Counted from the first letter of the stretch, positions 10,029 to 21,404 are shown. The stretch: 64,000 bases of DNA from Halolactibacillus miurensis (GCF_900116255.1 NZ_FPAI01000004.1:103678-167677), one strand, 5' to 3'. A program made the numbers and translations. Notes: a model not told the origin generated them from the letters alone.

Positions 10029-13000
10029 ATGAAAACATCGCCAACTGAAAAGATGACTATTTTATTAGAGCAACTACAGATTGAAGAAGCCGATCGCGCC
10101 TCTTATTTTACGGAAGCACAACTTTTAAAGCTGGATGTCTATAAGAAAAAGAAACAATGGGTGTTTCATTTTGAGTTACCACATGTGTTACCCATTCAAA
10201 TGTTTAAGCAATTTCGGATGAAACTGCAGCAGACGTTTCAGTCAGTCGCGACCATTGATTTTACGATTCAATCACGTGAACAATCTGTTGATGGTGAATT
10301 GATGCAATATTATTGGCGTGACTTTCTAGAATCAAGTGCGGCACTCTCGCCGGCTTACCGTGATTGGATTGAACAACAGTTGCCAGTCGTAAAGAATCAA
10401 AAATTATATTTAAAAGCACGGAATGAAACAGAAAGTGTGGTTCTTAAAAATCGATTTAACGACTCATTCCGAAGCTACTGTCTAAAGTACGGCTTGCCGA
10501 CATGGAAAGTCGAATGCGAAACAGAAGTGAAGACAGAAGATATTCAAAAGTTCCAAGAACAAAAAGCATTAGAAGATAAATTGATGGTCAAAAAAGCAAT
10601 GGAAGATCAGCAAAAACAGCAAAAGGCAAAAGCTGACGATCCAAATAAGGATGAAGCTCTTGTCATTGGTTATCCAATCAAAGAAGAAGCCGTATCAATG
10701 GAATCAATCACTGAAGAAAATCGTCGTATTATCTTTGAAGGCTATGTGTTTGATGCTGAAATTAGAGAACTAAAATCAGGTCGTCATTTATTGATTGCCA
10801 AAATAACAGATTATACCGATTCCTTTAGTGTTAAAATGTTCTCCCGTGATGATCGAGATAAAGAACGGTTGGCTCGGGTGAAAAAAGGGATGTGGGTAAA
10901 AGTCAGAGGAACCATCCAGACCGATACTTTTAGCAATGAGTTAACGATGATGATGAATGATTTAAATGAAATAACAGTGGCGACACGAGAAGATACGTAT
11001 CCAGAGGATGAGAAGCGGATCGAATTACATGCACATACGATGATGTCGCAAATGGATGCGGTACTCTCACCAGCACAGCTTGTGGAACAGGCAGCGAAGT
11101 GGGGGCATAAAGCGATAGCCATTACTGATCATGCCGGGGCGCAAGGCTTTCCTGAAGCACACGGTAAAGCCCAGCAATTAGGTATTAAAATGTTATATGG
11201 GGTTGAAATCAATCTGGTCGATGATGGTGTCCCAATTGCATACCATGCGAAAGATATTGTTTTAGATGAGGCTACTTATGTTGTATTTGACGTTGAGACG
11301 ACAGGTTTATCAGCGGTTTATGATACGATTATTGAACTGGCGGCGGTCAAAGTAAAAGACGGCGAAATCATTGAACGATTTGAACGATTCAGTAATCCAC
11401 ACCAGCCACTGTCTGAGACGATCATTAATCTCACAGGTATTACGGATGATATGTTAGTAGATGCGCCTGAAGTAGAAGAGGTTTTAAAAGAATTTAAAGA
11501 CTTTATGGGTGATGATATTTTAGTCGCTCATAACGCTAGTTTTGATATGGGTTTTATTAATCAAGGCTTTATTAAAGCGGGGTTACCAGAAGCAACTAAT
11601 CCGGTGATTGATACGCTTGAACTTGGACGATTTATTTTACCACAACTCAAAAGTCACCGACTGAATGTGTTGTGTAAATATTATAATATTGAACTGACTC
11701 AGCATCACCGGGCCATTTATGATACGGAAGCAACGGCGTACTTATTATGGAAATTAATTAAAGAATCAGCGGAACGCGAGATTTATAATCATAACCAGTT
11801 TAATGACCATATGGGTGAGGGCAACAGTTATCAACGCGCAAGACCTTACCATGCCGTCCTACTCGCTCAAAACCAAGTAGGACTTAAAAACATGTTTAAG
11901 ATTATTTCTATGGCACACATTGACTATTTCCATTATGTCCCCCGTGTCCCGCGTTCAAAGCTAACGCAATTGCGTGAAGGGATTTTGATTGGTTCAGCAT
12001 GTGATAAGGGTGAAGTGTTTGAAACGATGATGCAAAAATCAAAGGAAGATGCCCTTCGTGTGGCAGAATTTTATGATTATATTGAAGTGCATCCACCCGC
12101 TAACTATTACCCACTCATTACCCGGGAACTTATTCAAAACGAGGCTCAACTGTACGATATTTTAAGAAACATCACCGAGCTAGCGGATGAGTTAGGTAAG
12201 CCGTGTGTAGCGACTGGGAATGTCCATCACATCGAAGAACGCGATAAGATTTACCGACAAATCTTGATTAAATCACAAAATGCCAATCCGCTCAGTCGTC
12301 AAACCTTACCAGATGCTTATTTCAGAACGACAGATGAGATGATGGAAGCTTTTCAATTTTTAGGTGAACAGAAGGCAAAAGAAATTGTTGTAACAAATAC
12401 GCATAAAATCAGTGATCTCATTGAATATGTGACCCCGGTCAAAGATGATTTGTATACACCTAAAATTGAAGGAGCAGATCAAGAGATTCGTGATATGAGT
12501 TACCAGTTTGCGCATAACTTATATGGTGATGAGTTACCAGAACTTGTCGTCAACCGGATGGAAAAAGAGTTAAAGAGTATTATTGGACACGGGTTTGCGG
12601 TTATCTATTTGATTTCCCATAAACTCGTGAAAAAATCACTCGATGATGGTTACCTTGTTGGTTCCCGTGGGTCCGTTGGGTCGTCACTCATTGCAACCTT
12701 CACAGAAATAACGGAAGTAAACCCTTTACCGCCACATTACGTCTGTCCGAAGTGTCGACACCATCATTTCTTTACTAACGGAGAGTACGGGAGCGGTTTT
12801 GATTTACCAGATAAAGATTGTACAGAATGCGGCACACCTTATAAAAAAGATGGTCAAGATATTCCTTTTGAAACGTTCCTCGGTTTTAAAGGGGACAAGG
12901 TCCCTGATATTGATTTGAATTTTTCTGGTGCGTATCAACCGGTCGCTCACAACTATACAAAAGTACTCTTTGGTGAAGACAATGTTTACCGAGCAGGTAC

Positions 13001-14324
13001 AATTGGGACCGTCGCAGAAAAGACGGCTTACGGTTATGTCAAAGGGTATGCTTCAGATAATGGCTTATTTATTAAAAATGCCGAAGTGGATCGCTTAGTT
13101 CAAGGATGTACTGGTGTTAAACGAACAACTGGTCAACACCCGGGTGGAATTATTGTTGTCCCTGATTACATGGATATTTACGATTTTTCACCAATTCAAT
13201 ACCCAGCCGATGACCGGAACTCAGAGTGGAAGACCACACACTTTGACTTCCATTCGATTCACGATAACTTATTAAAACTTGATATTCTCGGTCACGATGA
13301 TCCGACAATGATCCGGATGCTGCAAGATTTATCAGGCATTGACCCGCAAGAGATCCCAACCGATGATGATGAAGTGATGAAAATCTTCGGTTCACCAGAT
13401 GTTTTAGGTGTGACGCCGGAACAGATTATGTGTGAAACTGGGACGTTAGGGGTACCTGAATTTGGGACCAAGTTCGTTCGTCAAATGTTAGAAGATACAA
13501 AACCGAGTACGTTTGCTGAATTAGTCATTATATCAGGACTCTCTCACGGGACAGATGTATGGCTCGGTAATGCCCAGGAACTAATCAATAAAGGTATTTG
13601 CCAATTACCTGAGGTGATTGGTTGTCGTGATGATATTATGGTCTATCTGATGCATAAAGGACTTGACGCGTCACTAGCCTTTACCATTATGGAATCGGTG
13701 CGTAAAGGGAAAGGGGTTAAGGATGAATGGGTCGTGGAAATGAAGAAAAATGATGTCCCTGATTGGTATATTGATTCCTGTCGTAAGATTAAATATATGT
13801 TCCCTAAAGCGCACGCCTCAGCCTATGTATTAATGGCGATTCGTATTGCCTACTTCAAAGTGCATCACCCGATTCTGTTTTACGCGGCGTACTTTACTGT
13901 TCGTGCGAGTGACTTTGAAATTGATACGATGATCAAAGGTGAAACGGCGATTCGTAATCGAATCAAAGACATCTATCAAAAAGGAAACGATGCTCAGCCG
14001 AAAGAGAAGAGTTTAGTTGTCGTTTTGGAGTTAGCACTTGAAATGAATATGCGTGGTTTCCACTTCAAAAAAGTAGATTTATATAAATCAAGTGCAACAG
14101 ATTTCATCGTTGACGGAGACGGGTTACTGCCACCATTTAATGCGATTGATGGTTTAGGGACGAATGCGGCTCTTAACATTGTGAAAGCACGTGAAGATGG
14201 TGAATTCTTATCTAAAGAAGATTTACGAGAACGAAGCCGTATTTCTAAAACAGTGCTAGAATATTTAGACCAACAAGGTTGTTTAAATGGGATGGAAGAA
14301 AAAAATCAACTATCACTTTTCTAA
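10029..14324 (+). CDS. polC: DNA polymerase III, PolC-type alpha subunit
   Basis: The Gram-positive replicative polymerase with built-in 3'-5' proofreading, 1431 residues. Order: N-terminal domain, OB fold (about 235-325), PHP domain starting at HAHT (334-337), an inserted DnaQ-like exonuclease with DVETTG (Asp421, Glu423), the rest of PHP, then palm/fingers with a Cys4 zinc motif (CPKC...CTECG), PDIDLNF (Asp960, Asp962) and the C-terminal beta-clamp peptide ending in QLSLF. The start at 10029 has GTGAGGAGG upstream; the longer frame from 9981 would begin in the preceding hairpin. All catalytic residues inspected are intact. Confidence 0.98.
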   Translation: MKTSPTEKMTILLEQLQIEEADRASYFTEAQLLKLDVYKKKKQWVFHFELPHVLPIQMFKQFRMKLQQTFQSVATIDFTIQSREQSVDGELMQYYWRDFLESSAALSPAYRDWIEQQLPVVKNQKLYLKARNETESVVLKNRFNDSFRSYCLKYGLPTWKVECETEVKTEDIQKFQEQKALEDKLMVKKAMEDQQKQQKAKADDPNKDEALVIGYPIKEEAVSMESITEENRRIIFEGYVFDAEIRELKSGRHLLIAKITDYTDSFSVKMFSRDDRDKERLARVKKGMWVKVRGTIQTDTFSNELTMMMNDLNEITVATREDTYPEDEKRIELHAHTMMSQMDAVLSPAQLVEQAAKWGHKAIAITDHAGAQGFPEAHGKAQQLGIKMLYGVEINLVDDGVPIAYHAKDIVLDEATYVVFDVETTGLSAVYDTIIELAAVKVKDGEIIERFERFSNPHQPLSETIINLTGITDDMLVDAPEVEEVLKEFKDFMGDDILVAHNASFDMGFINQGFIKAGLPEATNPVIDTLELGRFILPQLKSHRLNVLCKYYNIELTQHHRAIYDTEATAYLLWKLIKESAEREIYNHNQFNDHMGEGNSYQRARPYHAVLLAQNQVGLKNMFKIISMAHIDYFHYVPRVPRSKLTQLREGILIGSACDKGEVFETMMQKSKEDALRVAEFYDYIEVHPPANYYPLITRELIQNEAQLYDILRNITELADELGKPCVATGNVHHIEERDKIYRQILIKSQNANPLSRQTLPDAYFRTTDEMMEAFQFLGEQKAKEIVVTNTHKISDLIEYVTPVKDDLYTPKIEGADQEIRDMSYQFAHNLYGDELPELVVNRMEKELKSIIGHGFAVIYLISHKLVKKSLDDGYLVGSRGSVGSSLIATFTEITEVNPLPPHYVCPKCRHHHFFTNGEYGSGFDLPDKDCTECGTPYKKDGQDIPFETFLGFKGDKVPDIDLNFSGAYQPVAHNYTKVLFGEDNVYRAGTIGTVAEKTAYGYVKGYASDNGLFIKNAEVDRLVQGCTGVKRTTGQHPGGIIVVPDYMDIYDFSPIQYPADDRNSEWKTTHFDFHSIHDNLLKLDILGHDDPTMIRMLQDLSGIDPQEIPTDDDEVMKIFGSPDVLGVTPEQIMCETGTLGVPEFGTKFVRQMLEDTKPSTFAELVIISGLSHGTDVWLGNAQELINKGICQLPEVIGCRDDIMVYLMHKGLDASLAFTIMESVRKGKGVKDEWVVEMKKNDVPDWYIDSCRKIKYMFPKAHASAYVLMAIRIAYFKVHHPILFYAAYFTVRASDFEIDTMIKGETAIRNRIKDIYQKGNDAQPKEKSLVVVLELALEMNMRGFHFKKVDLYKSSATDFIVDGDGLLPPFNAIDGLGTNAALNIVKAREDGEFLSKEDLRERSRISKTVLEYLDQQGCLNGMEEKNQLSLF

Positions 14325-14352
14325 ACCTTCCCTTTCTTTACAACTTCACAAC

Positions 14353-14381
14353 TTGAATTCAATAGAAAGTTGTGCTATGAT
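14353..14381 (+). promoter_or_regulatory. sigma-A promoter for the rimP-nusA-infB operon
   Basis: TTGAAT at 14353-14358, 17-base spacer, TATGAT at 14376-14381 with an extended TGC just before it. It is 30 bases after polC and gives a leader of about 165 nt before rimP. Confidence 0.7.
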
Positions 14382-14411
14382 TGGTTTAGATTTTAATGGT
14401 CGTGAACGAAG

Positions 14412-14492
14412 AGTGCCTGGCACTTTTCACTGCTTTATGGTCATGTAGCTAAATGTTGTACACGTCAATCCCTTGTCTTACGGCAAGGGATT
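14412..14492 (+). promoter_or_regulatory. Structured leader of the rimP-nusA operon
   Basis: Two inverted repeats lie in the leader: a compact one, AGTGCC.T.GGCACT at 14412-14424 followed by TTTT, and a nine-base stem AATCCCTTG / CAAGGGATT at 14467-14492 followed by TTTAAC. Neither has a long T run. The second could act as an attenuator; this is inference. NusA is known to affect its own operon in some bacteria. Confidence 0.45.
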
Positions 14493-14554
14493 TAACATTG
14501 TAAAAATACTCGTGATGAATTGACAGATGTACCATTTTGAAGGAGGCGAAACAA

Positions 14555-15025
14555 GTGAGTGTAACAGAAATAACCCAAAACTTAGTAGAACCCATTTTAG
14601 CTGATTTAGGTTTAGAACTCGTTGATATTGAATACGTTAAAGAAGGTAAAAGTTTTTATTTGCGCGTGTTTATTGACAAAGAAGGCGGCGTAGATATTGA
14701 AGAATGTGGCCTTGTCTCTGAACGTTTAAGTGAATCTCTTGATGAAGATGATCCAATCAAAGATCCTTATTATTTAGAAGTGTCATCACCAGGAGCTGAA
14801 CGTCCGCTAAAAAAACGTGAAGATTTTCAAAAATTCATGCACCATCATGTCTACTTAAAGTTTTATGAACCGATCAGTGGTTTTAAAGCGATTGAGGGAG
14901 ACCTTGTTGGTTTATCTGAAGATGATATCGTCACGATTGAATACAAGGATAAAACCCGTAAAAAAACATTAGACGTACCGTATAAGAAAATAGCAAAAGC
15001 TCGATTAGCGGTATCATTTAACTAA
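14555..15025 (+). CDS. rimP: Ribosome maturation factor RimP
   Basis: RimP/YlxS, 156 residues, needed for late steps of 30S assembly. Two-domain family pattern: N-terminal [22 protein letters not shown] and a C-terminal SH3-like barrel; [12 protein letters not shown] lies at the junction. The start is GTG at 14555, since AAGGAGGCG at 14540-14548 is a strong ribosome site and the longer TTG start at 14537 would lie within it. First gene of the operon rimP-nusA-ylxR-ylxQ-infB, 13 bases before nusA. Confidence 0.95.
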   Translation: MSVTEITQNLVEPILADLGLELVDIEYVKEGKSFYLRVFIDKEGGVDIEECGLVSERLSESLDEDDPIKDPYYLEVSSPGAERPLKKREDFQKFMHHHVYLKFYEPISGFKAIEGDLVGLSEDDIVTIEYKDKTRKKTLDVPYKKIAKARLAVSFN

Positions 15026-15038
15026 AGGAGGAAACAAC

Positions 15039-16166
15039 GTGAGTAAAGAGCTATTTGATGCCCTAAATTATTTAAGTAAAGAAAAAGGCATTGATAAAGA
15101 TTTGTTAATGGAGGCGTTAGAAGCGGCCCTCATTTCTGCATATAAAAAGAATTTTAAATCAGCAAGTAATGTTCGGGTAGCGTTAGATGAAAACACAGGA
15201 AAGATGCAAGTGTTCTCTCGTAAAGAAATCGTAGAGGAAGTATTGGACCCTCAAGAAGAGATTTCCATTGACAAAGCAAAAGAAATTGACCCATCATACG
15301 AAGTTGAAGATGTTGTCGAAGTTGAAGTGACGCCACGTGATTTCGGCCGAATTGCCGCACAAGCAGCCAAACAAGTCGTGACCCAACGCGTCCGCGAAGC
15401 GGAGCGTAGTGTGATTTTCAGTGAATACCAAGAGCGTGAAGATGACATTATGAATGGGATTATTCAGCGGGTCGATCCACGCTTTGTCTATATTGACTTA
15501 GGAAAAGTGGAGGCGAAATTAGCTGAATCTGAGCGGATGACAACCGAATCGTATCGTGTGCATGACCGCATCAAAGTCTATGTGACAAAAGTAGAGAATA
15601 CAAATAAAGGTCCGCAAGTCTATGTGTCACGCACACATCCGGGTCTGTTAAAACGTTTGTTTGAAACAGAAGTACCAGAAATTTATGATGGGACCGTTGA
15701 GATTAAATCAGTCGCACGTGAGGCGGGCGATCGCTCGAAGATTTCTGTCTATGCTGCTGATGAAGACATTGATCCTGTCGGTTCATGTGTTGGACAGCGT
15801 GGACAACGTGTTCAAACAGTGGTTGATGAGTTAAAAGGTGAAAAAATAGATATCGTAGAATACTCAGATGATCCTGTTAAATATGTTTCTAATGCTCTCA
15901 GTCCATCTAAAGTGACAAAAGTCATCGTTGATGAAGATAATAAAGCAACGACCGTCATTGTCCCTGATAATCAATTGTCATTAGCTATCGGTAAACGTGG
16001 ACAAAATGCACGTCTGGCGGCGAAATTAACCGGTTGGAAAATTGATATTAAGAGTGAATCAGATGCAAAAGAACTGGGTATTGTTGCAGAAGAAGACTTA
16101 AAAGTCATCGAAACAAACGAAGAACATAGCCCATTATTTGAAGACATGGACGATTTATTTAATTAG
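15039..16166 (+). CDS. nusA: Transcription termination/antitermination factor NusA
   Basis: NusA, 375 residues: N-terminal RNA-polymerase-binding domain (1-125), S1 domain (about 135-200) and two KH domains (about 200-345, with VGQRGQRVQ and IGKRGQNARLAA loops). It lacks the C-terminal acidic repeats of the E. coli protein, as is usual in Firmicutes. It starts with GTG behind AAAGGAGGAAAC. It modulates pausing and termination, including at the many intrinsic terminators seen here. Confidence 0.97.
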   Translation: MSKELFDALNYLSKEKGIDKDLLMEALEAALISAYKKNFKSASNVRVALDENTGKMQVFSRKEIVEEVLDPQEEISIDKAKEIDPSYEVEDVVEVEVTPRDFGRIAAQAAKQVVTQRVREAERSVIFSEYQEREDDIMNGIIQRVDPRFVYIDLGKVEAKLAESERMTTESYRVHDRIKVYVTKVENTNKGPQVYVSRTHPGLLKRLFETEVPEIYDGTVEIKSVAREAGDRSKISVYAADEDIDPVGSCVGQRGQRVQTVVDELKGEKIDIVEYSDDPVKYVSNALSPSKVTKVIVDEDNKATTVIVPDNQLSLAIGKRGQNARLAAKLTGWKIDIKSESDAKELGIVAEEDLKVIETNEEHSPLFEDMDDLFN

Positions 16167-16179
16167 GAGGTGTTTTAAG

Positions 16180-16461
16180 ATGCCAAAGAAGAATAGAAAG
16201 ACACCACTAAGAAAATGTCTCGTCTCGCAAGAGATGTATGAAAAAGATCAATTGATTCGGATCGTTAAAACAAAAGAGGGCGACATCTTCGTTGACCCGT
16301 CTGGAAAGAAAAATGGTCGGGGATATTATGTCGCAAATGATTTAGCTGTTATTGAAAAGGCGGAAAAAAATCATGTTCTTGAACGTCATTTACAAACGAA
16401 TGACCTTCAATCTATATATAATGCATTAAAAAAAGTAGTAAATGGTGAAACCATTGAGTAA
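16180..16461 (+). CDS. ylxR: YlxR/RnpM family RNA-binding protein
   Basis: Small basic protein of 93 residues with the family motif RKCLVSQEM, the GRGYYV segment and a C-terminal helical part. YlxR folds as a small RNA-binding protein and has been linked to RNase P modulation and to expression control in B. subtilis. The start at 16180 sits behind TAGGAGGTG; the frame upstream overlaps nusA and is not used. Its end overlaps ylxQ by 20 bases. Confidence 0.93.
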   Translation: MPKKNRKTPLRKCLVSQEMYEKDQLIRIVKTKEGDIFVDPSGKKNGRGYYVANDLAVIEKAEKNHVLERHLQTNDLQSIYNALKKVVNGETIE

Positions 16462-16759
16462 TGATCAGAAAATCTTAAATTTATTAGGCCTAGCTACACG
16501 TGCACGCGCGATTGTTTTTGGTGAAGATCAGATCTTAAAAGTGATTCGGTCAAAAGAAGCAAAGCTCGTGTTGCTTGCATCGGATATCGGTACAAATACT
16601 AAAAAGAGTTTGACAGACAAGTCACATCATTATGGTATACCGTGTGTCACATTTGTTGAAGAAGCTTTGCTCTCTCAAGCAGTAGGCAAATCACGACGAG
16701 TGGCTGTGGCCATAACCGATCAAGGTTTTGCGAAAAAGATAGTATCATTGCTCGATTAG
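16442..16759 (+). CDS. ylxQ: L7Ae/L30e-family RNA-binding protein YlxQ
   Basis: A 105-residue kink-turn-binding-type protein with the family pattern [16 protein letters not shown]...[11 protein letters not shown] and C-terminal [11 protein letters not shown]. It overlaps the end of ylxR. The start is uncertain: ATG at 16442, GTG at 16445 or TTG at 16454 are all possible and the ribosome site is poor, which fits translational coupling. Located between ylxR and infB as in B. subtilis. Confidence 0.88.
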   Translation: MVKPLSNDQKILNLLGLATRARAIVFGEDQILKVIRSKEAKLVLLASDIGTNTKKSLTDKSHHYGIPCVTFVEEALLSQAVGKSRRVAVAITDQGFAKKIVSLLD

Positions 16760-16778
16760 AAAACTCGGAGGTGACTGT

Positions 16779-18719
16779 ATGGCTAAAGTAAGAGTCTATG
16801 AATATGCCAAAATGCACGAATTATCAAGTAAAGATGTTGTCAATACATTGAAAGAATTAGGAAGTGACGTCACAAATCACATGTCAACGATGACAGATGA
16901 TGAAGTAGAGTTACTCAATCAGCATTATGCTGTATCAGGAGACGTAGCTGAAACTGTTGAAGAAGATGACAATGCGTTAACGTATTCGGGTACTTTAAAT
17001 GTCACTGAACTTGGTGAATTGCTCGGCAAACCGGCCAATGACATTATTAAAAAGTTAATGTTTGCAGGTGTCATGGCAAATAAGAACCAAGATTTAGATG
17101 AAGATACCATTGAACTTATCGCAGGTGAATATGGTATGGCCGTTAAAAAAGAAGTAGAAGTTGAAAAAACAGACTTAACACAATATATTGAAATTGATGA
17201 TGAGAAGGATCTTAAAGAACGCCCACCCGTTGTCACAATTATGGGACACGTTGATCATGGTAAAACAACTTTACTAGATTCTATCCGTAACACGCGTGTG
17301 ACAGCTGGTGAAGCAGGTGGTATTACCCAGCATATTGGGGCGTATCAAATCCGTACCGATGCGGGTAAAAAAATCACGTTCCTTGATACACCAGGTCACG
17401 CGGCTTTTACAAGCATGCGTTCACGCGGGGCTCAAGTAACAGATATTGCTATTCTAGTCGTAGCAGCTGATGATGGGGTTATGCCTCAAACAGTTGAAGC
17501 GATTAATCACGCTAAAGCGGCAGAAGTGCCAATTATTGTGGCTGTGAATAAAATGGATAAAGAAGCGGCTAATCCTGACCGTGTGATGCAAGAACTCACA
17601 GAATATGAACTCATTTCCGAAGACTGGGGTGGGGATACGATTTTCGTACCGATGTCAGCTCTTCAAGGCGAAGGTATTGAAGAATTACTAGAGATGATTC
17701 TACTTGTTGCAGAAGTAGAAGAATTAAAAGCCAATGCCAATCGTCGTGCCAACGGTACAGTTATTGAAGCAGAACTTGATAAAGGCCGCGGTGCTGTCGC
17801 ATCCCTTCTCGTTCAAAACGGGACGTTACGCGTCGGTGATCCAATTGTCGTTGGTAACACCTTTGGTCGCGTGAGAGCCATGGTGAATGATTTAGGTAAA
17901 CGGATTAAGAAAGCTGGCCCTTCAACACCTGTTGAAATTACAGGTTTAAGTAATGTTCCTCAAGCAGGCGATCGGTTTGTTGTATTTGAAGATGAAAAAA
18001 CAGCGCGTCAAATTGGTGAATTGCGTCAACAAAAACAATTAGAAGAACGTCGCGGCGAACAATCAAAAGTAAGTCTTGAAGACTTATTTGAAAAGATTAA
18101 GCAAGGGGATATTAAAGACTTAAATATCATCCTTAAAGCCGATGTTCAAGGTTCAGCTGAAGCTCTTGCGGCATCGCTGAAGAAAATTGATGTTGAAGGT
18201 GTGAAGATTAATATTATTCACACGGGTGCTGGTGCCATTACGGAATCAGATATCATTTTAGCATCAGCTTCAAATGCGATTGTGATTGGATTTAACGTGC
18301 GCCCAGATAATAATGCGAAAAAAGCAGCCGATACTGAGAATGTTGATGTGCGCTTACACCGTATTATTTATAAAGCGATTGAAGAAATTGAACAAGCGAT
18401 GAAAGGGATGCTTGATCCTGAGTTCGAAGAAAAAGTTATTGGTCAAGCGGAAGTACGTGAAACGTTCAAAGTGTCTAAAATCGGTACGATTGCTGGAAGT
18501 TATGTCATAGAAGGCAAAATCACACGTGATGCAGGTGTACGAGTCATTCGTGATGGTGTGGTTGTTTTTGAAGGAGAAATTGATACACTGAAACGTTTTA
18601 AAGATGATGTCAAAGAAGTTGCCACAAACTATGAGTGTGGGATTACGCTGAAGAACTTCCATGATATTAAAGAAGGCGACGTATTTGAGTGCTTCGTGAT
18701 GGAAGAAATTAAGCGCTAA
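16779..18719 (+). CDS. infB: Translation initiation factor IF-2
   Basis: IF-2, 646 residues, the GTPase that places initiator tRNA on the ribosome. An N-terminal IF2N helix domain (about 1-55), a very short acidic linker, a second IF2N domain (about 70-125), then the G domain with GHVDHGKT at 156-163, DTPGH and NKMDK, followed by domains II-IV. The linker between the N-terminal repeats is much shorter than in B. subtilis, where the protein is about 70 residues longer. Start follows ACTCGGAGGTGAC. The stop overlaps the ylxP start. Confidence 0.97.
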   Translation: MAKVRVYEYAKMHELSSKDVVNTLKELGSDVTNHMSTMTDDEVELLNQHYAVSGDVAETVEEDDNALTYSGTLNVTELGELLGKPANDIIKKLMFAGVMANKNQDLDEDTIELIAGEYGMAVKKEVEVEKTDLTQYIEIDDEKDLKERPPVVTIMGHVDHGKTTLLDSIRNTRVTAGEAGGITQHIGAYQIRTDAGKKITFLDTPGHAAFTSMRSRGAQVTDIAILVVAADDGVMPQTVEAINHAKAAEVPIIVAVNKMDKEAANPDRVMQELTEYELISEDWGGDTIFVPMSALQGEGIEELLEMILLVAEVEELKANANRRANGTVIEAELDKGRGAVASLLVQNGTLRVGDPIVVGNTFGRVRAMVNDLGKRIKKAGPSTPVEITGLSNVPQAGDRFVVFEDEKTARQIGELRQQKQLEERRGEQSKVSLEDLFEKIKQGDIKDLNIILKADVQGSAEALAASLKKIDVEGVKINIIHTGAGAITESDIILASASNAIVIGFNVRPDNNAKKAADTENVDVRLHRIIYKAIEEIEQAMKGMLDPEFEEKVIGQAEVRETFKVSKIGTIAGSYVIEGKITRDAGVRVIRDGVVVFEGEIDTLKRFKDDVKEVATNYECGITLKNFHDIKEGDVFECFVMEEIKR

Positions 18720-18997
18720 TGCTACTTTATGTTGAAGTGGATTGTAAAATTTATGATGCCCATTCATTAAAAGAAAAGCGTCATGTGTTAAAACGTATTC
18801 TGCATCAACTAAGAGGACTAAATATCAGTGTCAGTGAATTAGATCATCAATACCTCTGGCAACGAACGATGCTAGGTCTTGTCACTGTCGCTAATGCTCG
18901 CGTGCCATGTGAGCGGGTGATAGATCAAGCCATTCAATTACTTGATCAAAACCTGCGCATAGAATGTTTAAATATTGACCGTGAGTGGTATGACTAA
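18719..18997 (+). CDS. ylxP: YlxP/DUF503 family protein
   Basis: A 92-residue protein with the DUF503 pattern: hydrophobic beta strand at the start, SLKEKRHVLKRILHQLR helix, and a central SVSELDHQYLWQRTMLGLVTVAN segment. The family is conserved between infB and rbfA and is thought to take part in ribosome assembly, but its function is not firmly known. Its ATG overlaps the infB stop by one base, implying coupling. Confidence 0.9.
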   Translation: MLLYVEVDCKIYDAHSLKEKRHVLKRILHQLRGLNISVSELDHQYLWQRTMLGLVTVANARVPCERVIDQAIQLLDQNLRIECLNIDREWYD

Positions 18998-19032
18998 AGA
19001 GAAAGATATTTGAAAGTTAGAGGTGACTTTAT

Positions 19033-19383
19033 ATGAGTCAACTGCGTGCAAATCGTGTAGCAGAGCAAATGAAAAAAGAGTTAGGCGATATTCTTAATCG
19101 CAAAATTAAAGATCCACGTGTTGGTTTTGTTACGATTACTGATGTTGAAGTAACGGGTGATCTACAACAAGCAACGGTGTATCTGACGATTCTAGGTAGT
19201 GAAGATGAGAAAGAGGCGACACTGACTGGACTAACAAAAGCCAAAGGCTTTATTCGTTCAGAAATTGGTCACCGGATTCGGTTGAGAAAAACACCTGAAC
19301 TCTTCTTCGAAATCGATCATACGATCGAGACGGGTAATCGAATTGAAAAGCTTATTCGAGACTTACACGAATCAAATGATTAA
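19033..19383 (+). CDS. rbfA: Ribosome-binding factor A
   Basis: RbfA, 116 residues, KH-type 30S maturation factor acting on the 16S 5' helix. [17 protein letters not shown] and [19 protein letters not shown] (in two parts) and the C-terminal [11 protein letters not shown] are diagnostic. Good AGAGGTGAC ribosome site. It is followed by a hairpin with a T-rich tail before truB. Confidence 0.96.
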   Translation: MSQLRANRVAEQMKKELGDILNRKIKDPRVGFVTITDVEVTGDLQQATVYLTILGSEDEKEATLTGLTKAKGFIRSEIGHRIRLRKTPELFFEIDHTIETGNRIEKLIRDLHESND

Positions 19384-19398
19384 GATAGCTTAAACTAG

Positions 19399-19430
19399 AA
19401 CCCTTGTGCTACAATAGACAAGGGTTTTCC
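19399..19430 (+). terminator. Hairpin with embedded -10 between rbfA and truB
   Basis: Nine-base stem AACCCTTGT / ACAAGGGTT with a TTTT tail. Its loop carries an extended -10 sequence (TGCTACAAT, TACAAT at 19410-19415), so the spot may both end the upstream unit and start a truB-ribF transcript; no good -35 is visible. Confidence 0.6.
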
Positions 19431-19460
19431 TTTGTTTTTTACACTAAGGAGTGTTGGAAA

Positions 19461-20369
19461 ATGACAGATGGTATTGTGAATTTAGATAAACCTATTGGCT
19501 TTACGAGTCATGATTGTGTGATGAAGTTACGCCGGATTTTTAATACAAAGAAAGTCGGACATACAGGGACACTTGATCCTGATGTGCGCGGTGTGTTACC
19601 AATCTGTATCGGCGAGGCGACCAAAGTGGTGCCTTATTTAACAGATACGGATAAAACGTATCAAGCTGAAATAACGTTAGGTGTTTCAACAACAACAGAA
19701 GACCAGACAGGTGAAGTGTTAGAGACACAGCCTGTTTTGAAGCCTTTTGAAGAAGTCGAAGTACGGAAAGTGTTACGACAATTTTTAGGTGAGACAACGC
19801 AAATAACCCCGCTCTATTCTGCGGTGAAAGTAAACGGTAAAAAATTATATGAGTATGCTAGACAGGGGATGCCGGTTGAACGACCGACACGTCAGATTCA
19901 TGTTAAAGAACTGACACTAGCACCTGGTTCTATACGAATAGAGGGTGACGTGGCTCGGTTTTCATTTGAAGCTACCGTTTCAAAGGGGACGTATATTCGA
20001 ACATTATGCGTTGATATTGGCAAGGCGTTAGGTTATCCGGCGCATATGTCACACCTTATTCGCACACGTTCTGCTGCGTTTACATTAAAAGAAGCGGTAA
20101 CATTAGATGAACTTGAACAATTAAAAGAACAACAAGCCCTACATACCATTTTGCACCCATTACAAACAGGACTCGCGCATTTACCTGTGTGGGAAGTAGA
20201 TGAAAAGACAAAAATAAAGATTGGTTTTGGTCAAAAGCTCAAACGTCCAGAAGGCTTTTTAGCGGATACACCTTATCGGATGGAACATAATGGTGAGTTG
20301 TTAGCCATTTATCAAACCCATCCGAATGATCAAACAGTCATCAAGTCTTTGCGCGGGTTTAATCTGTAG
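19461..20369 (+). CDS. truB: tRNA pseudouridine-55 synthase
   Basis: TruB, 302 residues, makes pseudouridine 55 in the T arm of tRNAs. The catalytic motif GHTGTLDP with the active Asp is present, followed by an atypical DVRGVLP where most homologs have LATGVLP. KVNGKKLYEYAR and YIRTLCVDIG are further family blocks, and a PUA-like C-terminal part follows. The start at 19461 is behind AAGGAGTG; the longer frame from 19404 would begin inside the hairpin. Confidence 0.95.
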   Translation: MTDGIVNLDKPIGFTSHDCVMKLRRIFNTKKVGHTGTLDPDVRGVLPICIGEATKVVPYLTDTDKTYQAEITLGVSTTTEDQTGEVLETQPVLKPFEEVEVRKVLRQFLGETTQITPLYSAVKVNGKKLYEYARQGMPVERPTRQIHVKELTLAPGSIRIEGDVARFSFEATVSKGTYIRTLCVDIGKALGYPAHMSHLIRTRSAAFTLKEAVTLDELEQLKEQQALHTILHPLQTGLAHLPVWEVDEKTKIKIGFGQKLKRPEGFLADTPYRMEHNGELLAIYQTHPNDQTVIKSLRGFNL

Positions 20370-20381
20370 AGGAGAGTTTTT

Positions 20382-21323
20382 ATGGAAGTGATAAGATTAT
20401 CAACAGAAACGCAAGATAAACCACAGACACCCGCTGTATTAGCCATCGGTTTTTTTGATGGCGTGCATTTAGGGCATCAACGGGTTATTCAAGAAGCGAA
20501 ACAAATTGCCACAGATAAACAATTAGCATTAGCGGTTATGACCTTTACACCGCACCCTAAAGAGGTATTAATGAAACAACCTGGGGCAGTCGAATATTTA
20601 ACAACGATGGAACAGAAGATTGTGATTTTTGATGAATGTGGTGTGGATTTCTTATATGTGGTTGAATTTACGAAAGAATTAGCTAAGTTAAAACCGAAAG
20701 TATTTATCGATCGGTTCATTATTGATTTGAATGTCAAACATTTAGTGAGTGGATTTGACTTTAGTTATGGACATAAAGGAAGAGGAAACGTCCACACCCT
20801 TGTCGATGATGCTGAAGGTCATTTTTCTGTGACCATTGTTGAGAAGTTTACGGATCAGACAGAAAAAGTCTCATCTACCCGCATTCGGGAATTATTAAAA
20901 GCTGGGCGTGTTGATGAAGCGCAAAACTTACTTACTCGTCCCTTAAAAACGAGAGGGACCGTTGTCCATGGCCATAAAAGAGGGCGGACGATTGGCTATC
21001 CAACGGCTAACTTAGCGGTCTATGAGTCACAAGCGCTTCCTAAGACAGGGGTCTATTATGTTACCGCCTTGATTGACGGTAAACAGGTCGATGGTATGGC
21101 TAACTTAGGCTACAATCCAACTTTTGAAGATTCAAAAGAACAAGTGAAGTTAGAAGTGCACTTCTTAGATTATGCAGGAGATTTATACGGTAAAACAGTT
21201 GAAATAGAATGGCAACAATACGTAAGAGAAGAATTAAAATTTGACGGGATTGATTCACTCGTTGCTCAAATTGAGCAAGACGAACAAACAATCCGACAAA
21301 TAATTTTAAAAAATAAGAGCTAA
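20382..21323 (+). CDS. ribF: Bifunctional riboflavin kinase / FAD synthetase
   Basis: RibF (RibC in B. subtilis), 313 residues. The N-terminal FMN adenylyltransferase domain has GFFDGVHLGHQ and the SSTRIRE motif; the C-terminal flavokinase domain has GRTIGYPTANL (about 205-215). It converts riboflavin to FMN and FAD. It lies 12 bases after truB behind AGAGGAGAG, so the two are cotranscribed. Confidence 0.96.
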   Translation: MEVIRLSTETQDKPQTPAVLAIGFFDGVHLGHQRVIQEAKQIATDKQLALAVMTFTPHPKEVLMKQPGAVEYLTTMEQKIVIFDECGVDFLYVVEFTKELAKLKPKVFIDRFIIDLNVKHLVSGFDFSYGHKGRGNVHTLVDDAEGHFSVTIVEKFTDQTEKVSSTRIRELLKAGRVDEAQNLLTRPLKTRGTVVHGHKRGRTIGYPTANLAVYESQALPKTGVYYVTALIDGKQVDGMANLGYNPTFEDSKEQVKLEVHFLDYAGDLYGKTVEIEWQQYVREELKFDGIDSLVAQIEQDEQTIRQIILKNKS

Positions 21324-21326
21324 CAC

Positions 21327-21355
21327 TTGCATTTTTCGTTGAAAAAGGTTAATCT
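21327..21355 (+). promoter_or_regulatory. sigma-A promoter for rpsO
   Basis: TTGCAT at 21327-21332, 17-base spacer and TAATCT at 21350-21355, just after the ribF stop. Confidence 0.6.
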
Positions 21356-21404
21356 AGTAAACGGAAACCATCCGCTTGGCAACACGATAACTCCAACGTT
21401 TGCT
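21356..21404 (+). ncRNA. Candidate S15-binding rpsO leader (three-way junction)
   Basis: AGTAAACG (21356-21363) pairs with CGTTTGCT (21397-21404) and closes two inner stems: CGGA/TCCG (21362-21365 with 21371-21374) and TTGG/CCAA (21376-21379 with 21393-21396). Together they form a three-way junction at the start of the predicted rpsO transcript. S15 autoregulation through leader RNAs of several shapes, including three-way junctions, is known in Geobacillus and others. Binding here is inferred. Confidence 0.55.
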
